Positions 11,977 through 24,803 of a stretch of DNA of 64,000 nt are shown piece by piece (the stretch's first letter is position 1; every line of letters begins with the position of its first letter). Location: NCBI GenBank assembly GCA_013397935.1, contig VZRN01006621.1, forward strand, positions 304,731 through 368,730, read 5' to 3'. The position numbers and the translations under genes are program-made. A model generated the notes under the pieces. The model saw only the letters and a program-made list of their open reading frames with translations. It ran no database searches and was not told the DNA's origin. The DNA is from Dasyornis broadbenti. Lineage: Eukaryota > Chordata > Aves > Passeriformes > Dasyornithidae.

Positions 11977-13715
11977 GTTATAGAACAGTAGAGTTACATA
12001 TTCTGGATGGAACCTCTGCTCAATGTAAGGACAAGGAGATCAGGTTGTTCAGGGAGTTGTCCAGTCAAGTTTAGCACATCTTTAAGGTGGAGATTATACA
12101 CCACAACGGGAATCCTGTTCCAGTATTTGATTGTTCTCATTATGTTTGTATTTTTCTGACCAAAATTTCTCATGCACTGGCTGTACCCATTGTATTTTGC
12201 TATATTGTCATGCACCATTTAGCATCCATATCCAATGCCATCTTCTCTTTACTCTGTCATTTAGTAGCTGAAGAGAGCAGTAGACCTCCCTGCAGCTGAT
12301 CTTCTTAGGACTATACAAACCCAGCTCTCTTAACCTCTCCTCATTTACCATGTACTCCAACCCCCCAACCATCTCAGTAGCTCCTTGTTATATTTGCTCC
12401 AAGACATCAATGTCTTTTATGTAAATAGGGTGCTCAAACTGCACACAATCCTCCAAATGCAGTCCCACAAGTGTTTAATAGAGGGGGAAGGTTGCTCCCC
12501 TCAGCCGACTGGCTTCTTTCTTGCTAATATTCTGCAGAATGCAGTTGGCTTTCTTCACTTGGCTTTCTTTACCAAGACCTGCTCATGACCTTCTCTGCAA
12601 AGATGTTTTCTGCCTTGCTGGCACCAAGCCCATACTGCTGCATGGTAAATTATTTCAACCTAGATGCAAGACTCAGCACTCACCTTTATTGAAATTCATG
12701 ATCTTTGTGTCAGCTTGACCTTTTTCAGGTCCTTTGTCATTAGATCCTCTGCCCCACTGAGCAATGGGCCCAGTTTCCCTAGGCTGCCTTTTGTTGCCAA
12801 TGTACTCAAAAAAGCCAACCTTGTTGCTTTTACAGTTCATGATTAAACTGAGCTACAGCTTTCCTAACCTCACCTCTACACACTTGGGCAATGCCTCTGT
12901 CAGAAATTACCAGGAAGCACATCACAGCTTCTACCTTCTGTAGATTCTTATTTTACTTATTTTCAGTCAAAATTCTGCTGTTCACCTATAAGGGTCTCCT
13001 GCAATATCTGTGTGGCTTCTTTCTGCAAACTGGCATAGCCCACTCTGATTGATGACATTGTCATTGAAGGTCAAGCAGGTGCCCATGGCACTCTCGTTCT
13101 CCAGTTCAGACTCTTATGGGATCCTGCCAAGAAGATTCCTGAACAAGCCAAAGTTGTTTCTCCTCAAGTCCATATGATTCTATTTACCTTGTTCATTTTT
13201 TTTTTTTTTTCAGAATTTTAAACTTTACAGTCCTGTGGTCATTGCAATTAAGGCCATCAGGAACATTCATATCTTTAGCCTGTTCTTCCTTTTTTTTGTG
13301 AATAACAGGTCTGCAGAACATCTGCCCTAACTAGCCTATTGATTACTTGAGTCAAGAAATTGTCTTTAACGCACAGGAGGCATATCTTTGGTTTGCTTGC
13401 ACTCTGCCATGTTATATTGCCCTTCCAGCAGGTCCTAAATTTGGTTAGATTTTCCATGATTTTTCCAGTCATGAGACTTCCTTAAGCTGGTCAGAGAATT
13501 AATCTATTCTCTCCATTTGGGCATGCAGTCTGTAGCAAATGCCTTCCACTATGCAACTGAGGCTTGTCTGTCCTGTGACCATTACTGATGTCTCTTTTCT
13601 GGCTTGTAACTGCACCAAAATGAAGCTCTGTGCAGTCAAGCCACTCCTTTGCCCAGATGATTGCAGTGACTGCTCACATAAAATGACACAGTGCTCATTT
13701 GTTATGAAAGGAACA
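11977..13715 (-). mobile_element. CR1 LINE with internal deletion of the RT core
   Basis: Minus-strand CR1 read from 13715 down to 11977. Residues matching the CR1 endonuclease domain occur at about 13660-13510 (an 'EWLDCTEL' stretch) and 13480-13215 (a 'CVKDNFLTQVI' stretch). The linker follows: 'NNFGLFRNLLGRIP' near 13160, and a 'GPLLSGAEDLMTKD' block at about 12770-12728. At about 12700 the match jumps directly to the region just after the RT palm ('MNFNKGE' and the 'LHL' block). It then runs through the C-terminal part of ORF2 and the 3' UTR to a degraded 3' end near 11977. Most of the reverse transcriptase, including the catalytic motifs, is therefore missing. Many stops and frameshifts, plus a 15-T tract at 13196-13210, show an old, dead copy. 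The borders are approximate. Confidence 0.85.
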
Positions 13716-16700
13716 ATTCCTGCACTAATTAACTTGCCTGAACCTCAAAGGCTGTTCTAGCTACCAAGCACTTTTGCAATTCAAACAATTCATTTTAATC
13801 TTACAACTCTATGGGAATGGTAACCTCAGGTGCTAGGGTTTTTCCTTCTTTTTGATCCACAGAATAAATACCTTGAAATCATATATTTTTTCTTGTCTCT
13901 CAGCAGATAAAAACACCAAAACTTTTAAACCTATTTCACATATAATGTGACAGCTAACATTTTACTCAGAGGTGTGAAAGGGTTATACACAAGTGACACA
14001 TTTGTATCTGCTTCTATGTATGACTAAAAGACACAGAACCACTCATTTCATCTAAACTGGTTTGCTAAATCCGACCAGGTACATCACTTACCTGAAACAA
14101 CTGGCTTTTTAAAATTTGTTATATCACTTTATTTTCTTTTATTCACTCAATCCCCTCAAGTGGCATGCAGATGGTCAGCTAGAGAAATTAAAAAGACAAC
14201 AGAGGTTTAGTTTTGGTGTTTTGGGTTTTTTAAAATTAAATATTTTTCAGTATATATACATAATTGGGATGACAACTTTGGATTTGTATAAAGCAAGGGA
14301 GTAAATTAAGGACAATCTAAACAGTTATAAATAAATACCCCACTGTATCTTTATATTGTCTCGTATGTTTCATGTGCAGATATCATTCTCCCGTGAGAAG
14401 TGCACATAGATACTTTGTTTTCCAGCTTCTCTTTCATTCCCTTTTGCACATTAACTAAAAAATACTGATGCCTTTTATCAGAGAAACATGAGTTATCACG
14501 ATGGCGAGTTTTGTTTTGGCACCTCAAATTTTTTGTAATTCTTACAGAAGCTAAATACTGACAACCCAAACCACTAAATTATCAGCGGTCAGCTTGGGCG
14601 AAAAAACAAAAAAGTGAAGACTACTTTTAATTCGGCTTCTGAGACTGGAGGGTACAATGAAATAACATTTTAGATCTTTCTTGCATGCTAAAGGAAGAAG
14701 CCTCCTGATTTTCTTCTTAAATTGAAGCTGGAATTCTAAAATAACTTTTTCAGTGCCAGAAATCGCAGTTTAAGAAAGTAGTGTGAACTAGGGAGGGAAG
14801 GATCACTAATGTTAGCTCAAATAAAGCTGGAACTGTAACCAGGAATAAACGAAAAACTATTTTGCATGTTCTTCCATGCACTTTTTTAGTGTATCTGCTA
14901 GAGACACAGCCATAAACAAATCACCTCAGTCATTTTATTAAAAGTCCACAGATCATCCTGTCTATTTATAAGGAACATAACTTGCATGACTTTAAATGTT
15001 CAGTAGAAAGCAGTGTGCAACAGCAAGCTCACAGGAGGATAGGAAATTATCTCACATATACATTCCTTGATGAAATGTATTGATTTTTCAAATAATAAGG
15101 AAGCTCCTAAAATATGAGATGCAAAGTGTAACAACCATGCAGAGAGGTCAAATTACGTAGCCTTAGCCCTCTGTGTGTTTGCTTCTTTGGATTCACTCTA
15201 AATTACAGAAATAAAAATTAATAATTTATGGTACCTATACAGCAATACAAGTTCGCATTCACTAACCTAGCATGCACTTCCTTGTGCTTTGCTTTATTTT
15301 GAAAAGATTTATAAAATATTAACAAAGGCATCAAAGGAAAATGTAAAAACACCAGTTTTATTTTTAGGTCTTTTATATACTACTTGAACTCCACAATAAA
15401 CAAAGGGTAATGCTAATCATGTTTTCCCTACTTAGAAAAGATCCACAGTGACTTGGGCATGATCAGAGCTGTACTAGTAAGAAAATTTTCTCTTGTTCTT
15501 AAGACTCACCATTAAGAGAAATTTTAGAAACAATAGTGTTCAACTCTTCTTTAAGAATAAAGTTCATAACCTGCTGCTGTCATAATTCCAGAGACAAGAT
15601 ATATGTAAAACAAGAAAATTCCTCCAAGTGGTAATCAATTTGGTTTTACTTTTTTTTTATTATTATTTTGCCATAATGGTATCTCTTTAATGTCCAAGTC
15701 TGTGTAACTGCAAAGCAAATAATCCCGCTGCAGAACAATGCCTGAAAATACAGAAGCACACAAGATTCTGTTCATGTATTAAATCTAGCTCACAAAACTG
15801 AGTTCAACACAAAAATATCCCCATCAGATAACACCCCCTCTCTGCAGCTTTCCTTATGTGCATTCAGTGTATATGACTTTAATTTGTGTTACAGCTGCTG
15901 TGAAATGAGGCTATTAGAGAAATATTCTCAAAAGTGATGCTACTTACTGAGGGAAATGGTGGGGTTTTTTTGCTTATTTGGACAAAGCAAAGTATCTTGT
16001 GTGTGTAATACTAATTCACCAAAGTTACAAAACAAAGATATAGATAACTATTTGTTTGAACTAATGTCGATTATTTGAATGGGCTGAAAGAGTCCTTCAG
16101 ATTTGGCTGTACGGAACAGAGAACACTGAATCAAACTAAAATTGGAATCCCTCTATAAACAACAGCACCCGTCTCCTTGTTGTAGATTCACATAATAGTG
16201 GAAAGCGTGGAACTGGGAAAAGGTCACAAGAGAAGAAAAGAGTGTGCATTTTTAACAAGACATTTATATCTGAATATGCACAAGTTTCTATCCATCTATG
16301 TGTATCCATTATATACTCTACATCAATTTTAACCAGGTTTTGGCTTCAGACTGTATTTATATTCCTGCATACAAAATGTTTTACTGTGCCTTAGATTACT
16401 ATTCTCAATAGTCTCTCCCACTTCTCCCATTCAGATAGAGCAGAAAACATATGGGCACTCTGCATTTGAATTGGAGGGCACAGTTACAGGAATATGTAAT
16501 TGAATTAAAAGATACACTTTTTCCAGTTAATTCTGATGAAGTGGCTCAGTTGGGACTGCAGCAGTGTGTTTGATCTACAGTGAACCCTGCTTCAGTTTTC
16601 ACAACAGAAGATTAAGGACAGGGTTCCTCTTGCTTCCTCAGGGAATTGGGTCTTAAAATCAGAGCCCTGGATCAAAAGTGGTTCCTTCCACTGAGATCCA

Positions 16701-17488
16701 CCTCATGTCATTTAAAACTTGTCCTTTGTTAGTCACTGCAGGAAGCTGAATGAGCAACACAGAGCTTTAACCAGGTTCAGCAGCAACCCTTTCTATGACG
16801 GTGTGGGAGTCATTCCTTCAAAGGCAGCGTGGTGTGAACAGACTGAGGCACAGACCTCATCCTTAAGTGCAGAGAAGACGTTTCCTGTGCTCTTTTCTGT
16901 CCATTAACACAAAACAATACCAGCTGCTTTCACATTGGTTTGAAAATTTAATGGCCTGTGAAATACTGTTTATTATTACTACAACTTCACTTTTATTCTT
17001 TTTTCCCCCCTGTGACTTGGTATCTTAAGAGAATTAAAAACTGAGGATCTTTTTCATACAAGTATGCATCAAGGTCCAGTAGAAAAAGGTCTTCCTTATC
17101 CTCTGGCCATTCAAACAAACCCTTCATGTGTGAAATGTAAATGAAATCAACAAATTCAAGCATAGGATCAGTCAGCATCCCACACTGTCCTTATGACAAA
17201 AGAATCAATATTAAACACATCATGTAAAAACATCTTTGATGACTTTGTGAGCTGAAGGGTTTCGGGTTTTTGATTTTTGCTTCTTTAAATACAAAATCTA
17301 AAATACAATAAGATCATGACATTGGCAGAAACTAATCCTTTAGCTTTCCCTGTTTACAGATATGCATCGCAACTTCTCTAGAGTCATATAAAAAGTAGCA
17401 CAGAGAAGAATGGAAAAATGGTGATAAATAAGGGTCTGTGAAACTCAGGTTTCTACACAACACTAATAAGCCTCTTCACGCCTCAGTA
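13716..17488. other. Non-coding background
   Basis: AT-rich sequence. A possible exon at 16.99-17.19 kb is listed separately. A plus-strand frame at 16719-16907 follows a fair acceptor-like site (TTAGTCACTGCAG near 16740), but it has no other coding support. No RNA gene or further repeat is recognised. Confidence 0.6.
16991..17190 (-). other. Possible terminal exon, unassigned
   Basis: On the minus strand a frame of about 65 codons runs from just inside 17190 to TAA at about 16990-16992. The peptide is rich in Asp, Glu, Leu and aromatic residues, with a 'GLFEWPEDKEDLFLLDLDAY' core. That is unlike the Cys/Ser/Lys-rich translations typical of chance frames here. An acceptor-like CAG lies just upstream, at the end of a T-rich stretch. 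The stop codon overlaps an AATAAA motif, which would place a polyadenylation signal almost on the stop. I do not recognise the protein. It could be a terminal exon, an old pseudogene piece or chance. It is on the same strand as the CpG-island transcript proposed at 53.5 kb, but nothing in the sequence links them. Confidence 0.22.
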
Positions 17489-17625
17489 TCAGAGAATCAC
17501 AGAATGGACCAGGTTGGAAGGGACTGCAGTGGTCATCCAGTCCAACCTCCCTGCTCAAGCAAGGTCATCCTAGAGTGCCTGGCACAGGATTGTGTCCAGA
17601 CAGTTCTTGAATATCTCCATTATTT
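17489..17625 (-). mobile_element. CR1 LINE, short 3' end
   Basis: Reads as the reverse complement of the CR1 3' terminus. It begins with the terminal motif 'agaatcacagaatgg', followed by 'ttggaagggactgcagtggtc' and 'atccagtccaacctccctgctcaag', then a degraded stretch ending near 'gaatatctcca'. It is only about 137 bases long: 5'-truncated and non-coding. Confidence 0.93.
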
Positions 17626-18991
17626 CCACAGTTTCTTAGATGGAGTTGTGGAACTGCAAACTCTGGACAATGAATTAAATCAAAACTGGGTAAACAGAAA
17701 GTGCGTCCTGTGATGGTGCTGCTGAAAGAGACAAGTATCTCTTTAATGAAGGGCAAGAGTAATCACAGAAACACCGTGGTGACAGCTGAGGTTTTGATGG
17801 CTGTAATACAGGGAAAAAAAGTCCTATTGGGACACTTAGTTTACAGGGCATTTGTATGCCTAATCATTATGATTGGTATGATTTAGGATGCATCTTTCGT
17901 CATCTTTTTTTAATATACCCCATAGCTTCAAGCAACTCAAGAATTTTTTCTATGAATGTTATAATAAACATGTTATAAAAGAGAAAAGATGAATTAATTT
18001 GAATTTTATGAGTTGGTGGAGAAAACCAGGATTAAATGCTTGTCACATTTTAATCACTTTGATTTGTATGATTGACTTCAATAACATTAACTTAACATCC
18101 CTGTTTCCTGCAAATTCTGTTGTTTTCTTTCTCCCTCAAACAAATTCTGAAGAAATAGCTCACAGCTTTTTTAATAAATGGAGCAGAAAACACAGATCAG
18201 AACAAAATAAGTGATTTGGTTCATAAACTCCTTGAGTCATCGGAGAAAAAAAACATGCAGATAAGGAGGGCTCCTTACTTTCTGCCGGTGATTGTGAAAG
18301 AAAATTTTTCTGTGAAATTCAGAAAATATAAGTGCAAATAGCCAGGAAAGTCCTACACATTTCATGGCCATAAAAGGAACAATTTTTGAGATTTTGCACA
18401 GGTAGAATCCCTGCTTTCTCGTTCAGTCCTGCTCACACTTCCAGGTGGACTGAGGCTGGGATAGAAACAGGAGGGAGGGAAAAGAAAGGTAAAACTCCTT
18501 ATCTGCAAAAAACCCTGTGTGTTACATGGTTCCTCAAGGTTCTAGGTTAAAGGAAGCTGCTCCTGCGATGCCAGGAATCATGGCTGAATGTCCATTGGTC
18601 CCAGGAATTTTGGAAATTGCTCTTGGTTGACAGATAAAAAGGAGCATTTTACAAGAAAAACTCAAACCCCACTATAACCAAATATTCTCTGCTAAGAGAA
18701 GGTAAACTGCCTAGAAATTTTCCTCTATAAAATGTCCTGCAACTGCTTTATCACACTTGGTGTGATTTTAAAAAAGACTAAATGTTCAACGAAGCTCACC
18801 CTAATGAGCTCAAAGCACTTGCATAAAACTGAGCTGAGCAGATGGAATTTCAGTTCTTGGTTGAAAACAACATTTTAATTCAACAGTCCTGTGTTCTGCA
18901 AATGTTAGTCTATAATATTTACTCTTGTGGTTCCCTGAATTGCAAAAAAGGTAACTTAAAACATAACTCTGCAGCATACATAGAATTTTGG

Positions 18992-19011
18992 CACACACAC
19001 ATACACACACC
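18992..19011 (+). repeat. CA microsatellite
   Basis: Short CA repeat interrupted by one TA step. Confidence 0.85.
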
Positions 19012-19277
19012 CATTATATAACAATAATTCAGTACTTTTTATATGGTATTGTATCTTCTCTTTTATCTGCCTTGAAATATTTCTGATTCAATTTGAATTA
19101 TAAGGACATACAAAATCCAGAAGAGAAGCTCAAAGCATTACTCCATAAAACAGCAAAAATACCTACCTTCCAAGAAAATAAACTGTTTCAATTCTCAAAC
19201 CCACCCTTTCAACTGTCTTATTCCTCACTTCTACAACACTATTCTAAACTTAAAGACTATGGCCTTTCAGAAGAAAG

Positions 19278-19294
19278 AAAAAAAAAAAAAAAAA
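19278..19294 (+). repeat. Poly-A tract (17 A)
   Basis: Homopolymer following an AAGAAAG stretch. No retrocopy is recognisable upstream. Confidence 0.9.
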
Positions 19295-19900
19295 GGGGAG
19301 GAATGCACATGTTTATATCATTGGCAGTTTTATCGTTCCACTATGTTGATCTCTGTCATATTCTTTAATAATAAAAAGAGATTTTAGCATTAAATGGAGG
19401 CTGAAAAAAATTTTGCTTCCATACCTTTGGAACCCTGTAAAACTAAGGGGTTTTTTGTTTTTTTTTTTTGGACTCTCAATCTTTTTTACCTTAGGTTTTT
19501 TTTTCTGCTTTTTTTTTTTTTAATTACTAAGCATTCACATGGAATACCATCAACCTGAACAGTTTTTAAATAAACTGGTGATTTTTAAGGCTGTTGAACT
19601 AGTAAGGAAATAAATTTTGTTTCATTCTATAATTTAGGATCTTGAGGAGAAACAGCTTAAATAACCATGAAGAGTTGTTGGCAAATTCATGAGCAAAACC
19701 CTATGTATTTTCCTATGTATACTCCCACCATATTCAAAAGAAAGTTACAACAGAGAATGGGTCCCAGGTCACAAAACTCTTTCTTTTTTCTATTCACATA
19801 GCCATTGCCTGAATTAGGTTGGAATGTTTTTTGTTGTAGAATGCTTAAATTCCATAGAAAATTGCTGTTGTATATACCTACATTGGACCATTACCTTCTT

Positions 19901-19934
19901 ATTTTCAAATATTTTTTTTTAAATATTTGAAAAT
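19901..19934. repeat. Perfect 14-bp hairpin with T6 loop
   Basis: ATTTTCAAATATTT (19901-19914) and AAATATTTGAAAAT (19921-19934) are perfect reverse complements around six T. The stem is AT-only apart from one GC pair. It could extrude as a cruciform or mark the terminus of a very small relic element. No target duplication or coding content is visible. Confidence 0.85.
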
Positions 19935-21748
19935 GTATTTTATTAGTCATATTTTAAGCAAAGCAAAATCAATCATTTGATGATATCAATGACCTGAAGC
20001 TACAATTTCCAGAAGTTTCTATTTTGTTCTAAAACAATATTTTTTCAAGTTTTGGCCATCAAAAGCCAGAAAAAAGAAAAACCAGAAAAATGCAAAAAAT
20101 TAAAAAGTTTTAGTGCCATACATGAAAATGCAGAGTATAGCTTTGACAAAAGACAATAAAAAGAAGAAATCAGAAATACTAAATAACAAGAAAAAATATC
20201 TAATTTTCTATAATCTTTCACATCTCTTATGCTTGGAAAGCTCTTCCTCCTTGGTGTTATAATACCAAGTAGTCCTTTTGTCACAGACTTGCAGGAAGTT
20301 TATATTTATTTGCTCAGTAAAGCACAAGAAAGTGCATTATTTTTCAAAATAAATAGTTGTATTCTGTTAGACCATTGAAAGTCAGAGAACAAAGGCAATA
20401 TAATAATACAAGGTGGGAAACATACACTCCATTGTAGAAAAAGTTATTGCTGCAGAAGAAAACTCTATTATTAGGAGATGAACAATCAAAGAAAAACAAA
20501 AACCTATCTACCTACTTTGTTGTTTATATGTGGAACAAATATTTTACTGACATATATAAACTTGGAAAAAGAAATTATGTTCAAAAATTTTTCCTATGAG
20601 AGCTGGGGTGTAACACTCTAAGAAATTTTCTAATCATGTTGCTGTTCTGATAAGAGATAAAATTTGCTTCCATACAACAATGATGCAGCTGTAGTTTTCT
20701 GTCAGGTTACAAGCAAACATCTGTTTTTTCCATGTGTGACTCTAACATTGCTGTTAGGTCCCTCTACTACAGCTTGGGATTTTGATGGTAATCAGAGCAC
20801 TGACCAGAACCCACAATGCTCCATGCTCCAGAATAAGTGGCCGAGCTGGATAAATGCCTGGAGCTTAAGGTATCTGTTTTCTATCTTCATGATTAGTGAC
20901 AAGGCATAAATTGAACACTTGAAGGAGTGCAAATGTTCTCAGACTGATTCTTAGTATGCAAAAATCATCCTACTAAATTATCTTCTTGGCTGACATTGTG
21001 AGATGTGTGATCTGGCACAAGGTATAGCTCTAGCTCCGTTTAAATAAATGCATCAACTTTCACCATGCCGTAGGGATGGAATTACAATATTTTGTGATGG
21101 CTCTGAAGATAAAGTGTGTCAGTGTCACCGTGAGTTGTTTCATGCATAGGATGCAGAAAAGAACAAAGCATTTGTTCAAAGTACTCAGTTAATTGTAGAA
21201 AAAAGCCCACTCTCCAAAACAGAATAGATTATTCAGTATATTTATTGAGGAGGCAGAGCAATTTTACTGCTGTGATATATTTCACATTTTCTCAAATAAT
21301 AATTTTATGAAAGCATTATGCCTGTTCCCACTCACCCATTTTGATTTGGAAGGAAACATACCCGTACAAAACCATGCACTTCCCATGATATACTAAAAGT
21401 CATAGTAAATAATCAACTCAGCTATGGATAAAATTGTGTTGCACAATGAAGAGTTCACTTACAGTACTAAATGCATAGTCCAAACCATAACTTTGTTTAA
21501 ACTTGAGAAAAGATGCATAGCTAGCATAACTCTTTCCAAATAAATCAAACATTTAAAAAAACCTAACCCAAAACAAAAAAAACGAAGTGAGTAAACCCCT
21601 GGGACTTTTGGAGGGCATGAAATTTTGGCTATTCCCTGCAGACTGTGACGGTGAGAAGTCTTTATGAACGCCTGAGAGAATGTGGTAAAAGTGATAACTC
21701 TAAGTTATCCCCTCATATTTATGAAAGATGTGATATATATAACATCAG

Positions 21749-21763
21749 AAAAAAAAAAAAAAA
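21749..21763 (+). repeat. Poly-A tract (15 A)
   Basis: Homopolymer of 15 A with no recognisable element attached. Confidence 0.9.
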
Positions 21764-23275
21764 GCAGAAAAATGTCACCTTGTTGAGATCTATTCCTCAC
21801 CTAAAAGTTTCCATTGTCACTACAAGACACACCCTGCAGGTCACATTTTTGACTCAGTGTTACCTTGGCTACCCCGTCATTCGTGAGAACACTGGTCAAT
21901 TAATGACAGGGGCATTTCGAAATCTGATTGAAGTGTTGCAAATGAAGGCAGCGTAGCTCATGATCTTTAAAAATCGAGCTAAAACACTCTTTGTACTTGA
22001 TTCTCCTTGTTTTTTCTATGTTTGGTACCACATTTCATGTAATCCAGGACTGATACCATAAACTCTCCCTTGACTCTTATTTTCTCTCACCTTTGAAATT
22101 AAGCACAATAATTCATAGAAGTAGGAATATTTTTTTTTCTTTCTACAATGCTGATAGTATTCCAAGAAGCTGTCTGGAAATATATCTGTTTTGGAACACA
22201 AATAAATTACTTTTTTAAAATACGTGTGCATTGTATAGAAAAAGGTGTTCATAAGCAAGTACTTAGGATATCAAAATTTCTCTTATGTATTTTTTTTACT
22301 AAATAGAAAATATTGAATTTGACCTTTCAAGTTAAACTTATGAATTGCAATTACCTTTCTCGAATAAGACATGCTGCAGGTAAATACTTGTTTTTATTGG
22401 TTGTTATGAAAATTAAGTGGCAGGTTCATTACATAATCCTTTCTGCTTGTTCTTTTTTTCTTCTTAATAAGAAAATTGGTCATAAATCACAATCATTCTG
22501 CAAGCTATTTTCTTTTCACAAATACTGACTGACAGAACTTCCTATTTCCTTGTTTCAATATGTCTCATCTACTTATGCTGGACAGCATATCCAGGACTAT
22601 TCTTAAATTTATTTGTCATGTCCAAGAAACAAATATCAAACAAGCCTAATATTCACACATATCCTCCTATCAGATTCACTTTCTAAATCAGATGTTTCTA
22701 TTTACCCCCTTTTCCTTACCCTTAAGACTTCAACGTAGCTCTCACTAATCTATCTTTAATATAGTGTGCAAGCACAAATCCAACATCCATTTCTCACTTC
22801 CTGTAAAGGAATCAATGCTACTACGGAATCTGATCAAGTAGATCTGTAAATTCTTTAATAATGGCAAAGAGAAAAAACTGGGAGTTTTATAATGCTTTCA
22901 AATGATGAGGAGCAAGAAGCAGTCCAAGATTTGCATAAATTACTTTGTTTTCTGAGGAACAAGGAAGAGTCTCATAAGAGCTATGGTGGCTACAGATACA
23001 CAGACAACTTTGTGAGCAAGGGAAACACTTAAAATTCCTTCCTTGTAAAACCTTGCAGTCAATTTCAAATGTGCAGGGTAATCATGTCAATAGCCTAAAT
23101 AACAGGAGCTTAAACTTTGTGAGGCATTAAGTTCAGCACTGCAGGATCCAGAAAGAATTTCACGAGTAGATTCAAGTGAAAATATATTTTGAATAATGAT
23201 ATCTGGATATCATTCTGAAATATTGGGAAATCACACATACAAAATAATCTCTAACACTCATAATGCTGTTTTGTT

Positions 23276-23292
23276 TATATATATATATATAT
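23276..23292 (+). repeat. TA microsatellite
   Basis: Short uninterrupted TA dinucleotide run. Confidence 0.9.
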
Positions 23293-24144
23293 CCAAATAT
23301 GAAAAGCATAGTCACAACAAGTTGTTTCAGAGGCCCTTACAAAGCAAACCTAAAATATAATTTATATAATCCCATGTTATTTCCTGAGACACAGAATATG
23401 AGGATTGAAAGCATGGCAAGTCTACTATACCTAAATAATTTTCAACTGTCTTAAATGCATCTGTTAAACACATCAGCAAAGTGATAATGAGCACTCTGGT
23501 AAAAGCTCAGTAAGACAGTCAGACCCTACCGAGACAAATCAGAGCTTTCAGCTGAAATGTACCTACTACCAAGATTTCTGTTTATCTTATATTCTCCAAA
23601 CAGTTGTATCACGTTTGTCACGGCTGTTTAATGCAAATCAACTCTTCAGGAGCCAAAAGCACAACCAGCAAAAATCTATAACTATATGGGCAGTAATAGA
23701 GTTACACAGCCACCAGCTCATTATTTGTAAATGAAAATTGTAATGAAAGATTTAAAAATGGATTTGAACATATTGCTGTTGCTACTCTATAGAAAGAAGA
23801 AAAATGGAGAGCAATACAGAGATTTTCTGAACAAATGAACTTACGGAAAGCCAAGTTCCTAAGGTAAGCCTGATAGAAAATATATTCTGTCTAATTATTT
23901 GTACATAAAACTAATGGTTTTCTCTACAGCAGATGATCCCAATTGTAGAGGCTATTCCATCTTGTACAATGCAGTAAGCTCCTAAGCTATAAGGAGTAGC
24001 ATTAATAGTCAATAGGCAAAAATTACGAACTACAATGTCTTTATCCAGCTATGTATCTCACAGAAAAAGCTGAGAGTTTTCAGTTTACAGTCTGGGAAAA
24101 AACCAAAGATACTCTGCATGAACAATATTTGTACAATGGGTATG

Positions 24145-24803
24145 GTGGTTTTGGTTGATGCTAAGATTGACTTGAGCCAGCAACGTCACTGATGGCCAAA
24201 AAGGTCACCCCTGTCCTGGGGAGCATTAAGCATGGTAGAGCTGACCAGCTGATGAAAGGGATTGTCCTGTTCTGCCCTGTGCTGGTATGACCTCACCTCA
24301 GCACTGTGTGCAGTTCAGTGATCCACAATATCAAAAGGATATAAAAATATCAGAATTTCTTCAAAGGAGGGCAACAAAGAGTGTGAAAGGCATAGAGGGT
24401 ATGACTCTAGAGACTCTCCTTAAGACTTAAGGTGTACTCTCCTTAGAGAAGGGGAGACTTGAAGGATGGCTCATCACCCTCCTGTGAGGGGGAACTGAGA
24501 GGGAATTGATGATCTCTCAGGCATCTGGTGACAGGGTGCAAGGGAATGGCTCAAAGCTGCATCATGGAATACTCAGATTGGATATTAGGAAGAAGTTCTT
24601 TACTGGTCAAGCACTGGAACAAGTCCCAAGGGAAACAATCATGGCCGCAGGCCTGTAAATATTTAAGAAAGAGCTGGACAAAGCTCTTAGGTATGTGGTG
24701 TAAGTTTTAGGCTGCCAGGAATACTCCCTGTTTAGAGTCAGGAGTTGGACTTGATGATCCTTATGGGTCTCCTCTAACTCAGAATATTTTCAGATTCTGT
24801 GAA
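24145..24803 (+). mobile_element. CR1 LINE, 3' third
   Basis: Plus-strand CR1. It starts in the ORF2 C-terminal region with a segment reading 'DLSQQRH.WPKRSP', the equivalent of the CR1 block before the ILGCI motif. It passes through the degraded 'gacctcacctcagcactgtgtgcagttc' region and 'gaaggatggctcatcaccctcct'. It continues through 'ttggatattaggaagaagttctttac' and 'gcactggaacaa', and ends in a CR1-type 'gagttggacttgatgatcc...gattctgtga' terminus at 24793-24802. It is frameshifted and inactive. The left border is approximate. Confidence 0.9.

Larger units (their letters stand above)
17626..24144. other. Non-coding background
   Basis: AT-rich sequence with frequent A, T and TA tracts. No gene or interspersed repeat is recognised. 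A 103-codon frame at 21645-21956 crosses a 15-A run (21749-21763) that supplies five of its residues, so it is not a credible gene. Confidence 0.65.

Noticed and set aside
18590..18645. CCATTGG followed about 40 bases later by AGATAAAAAGG as a TATA promoter
   Set aside because: Both words are short and common in AT-rich DNA. There is no CpG enrichment, exon or coding frame downstream.
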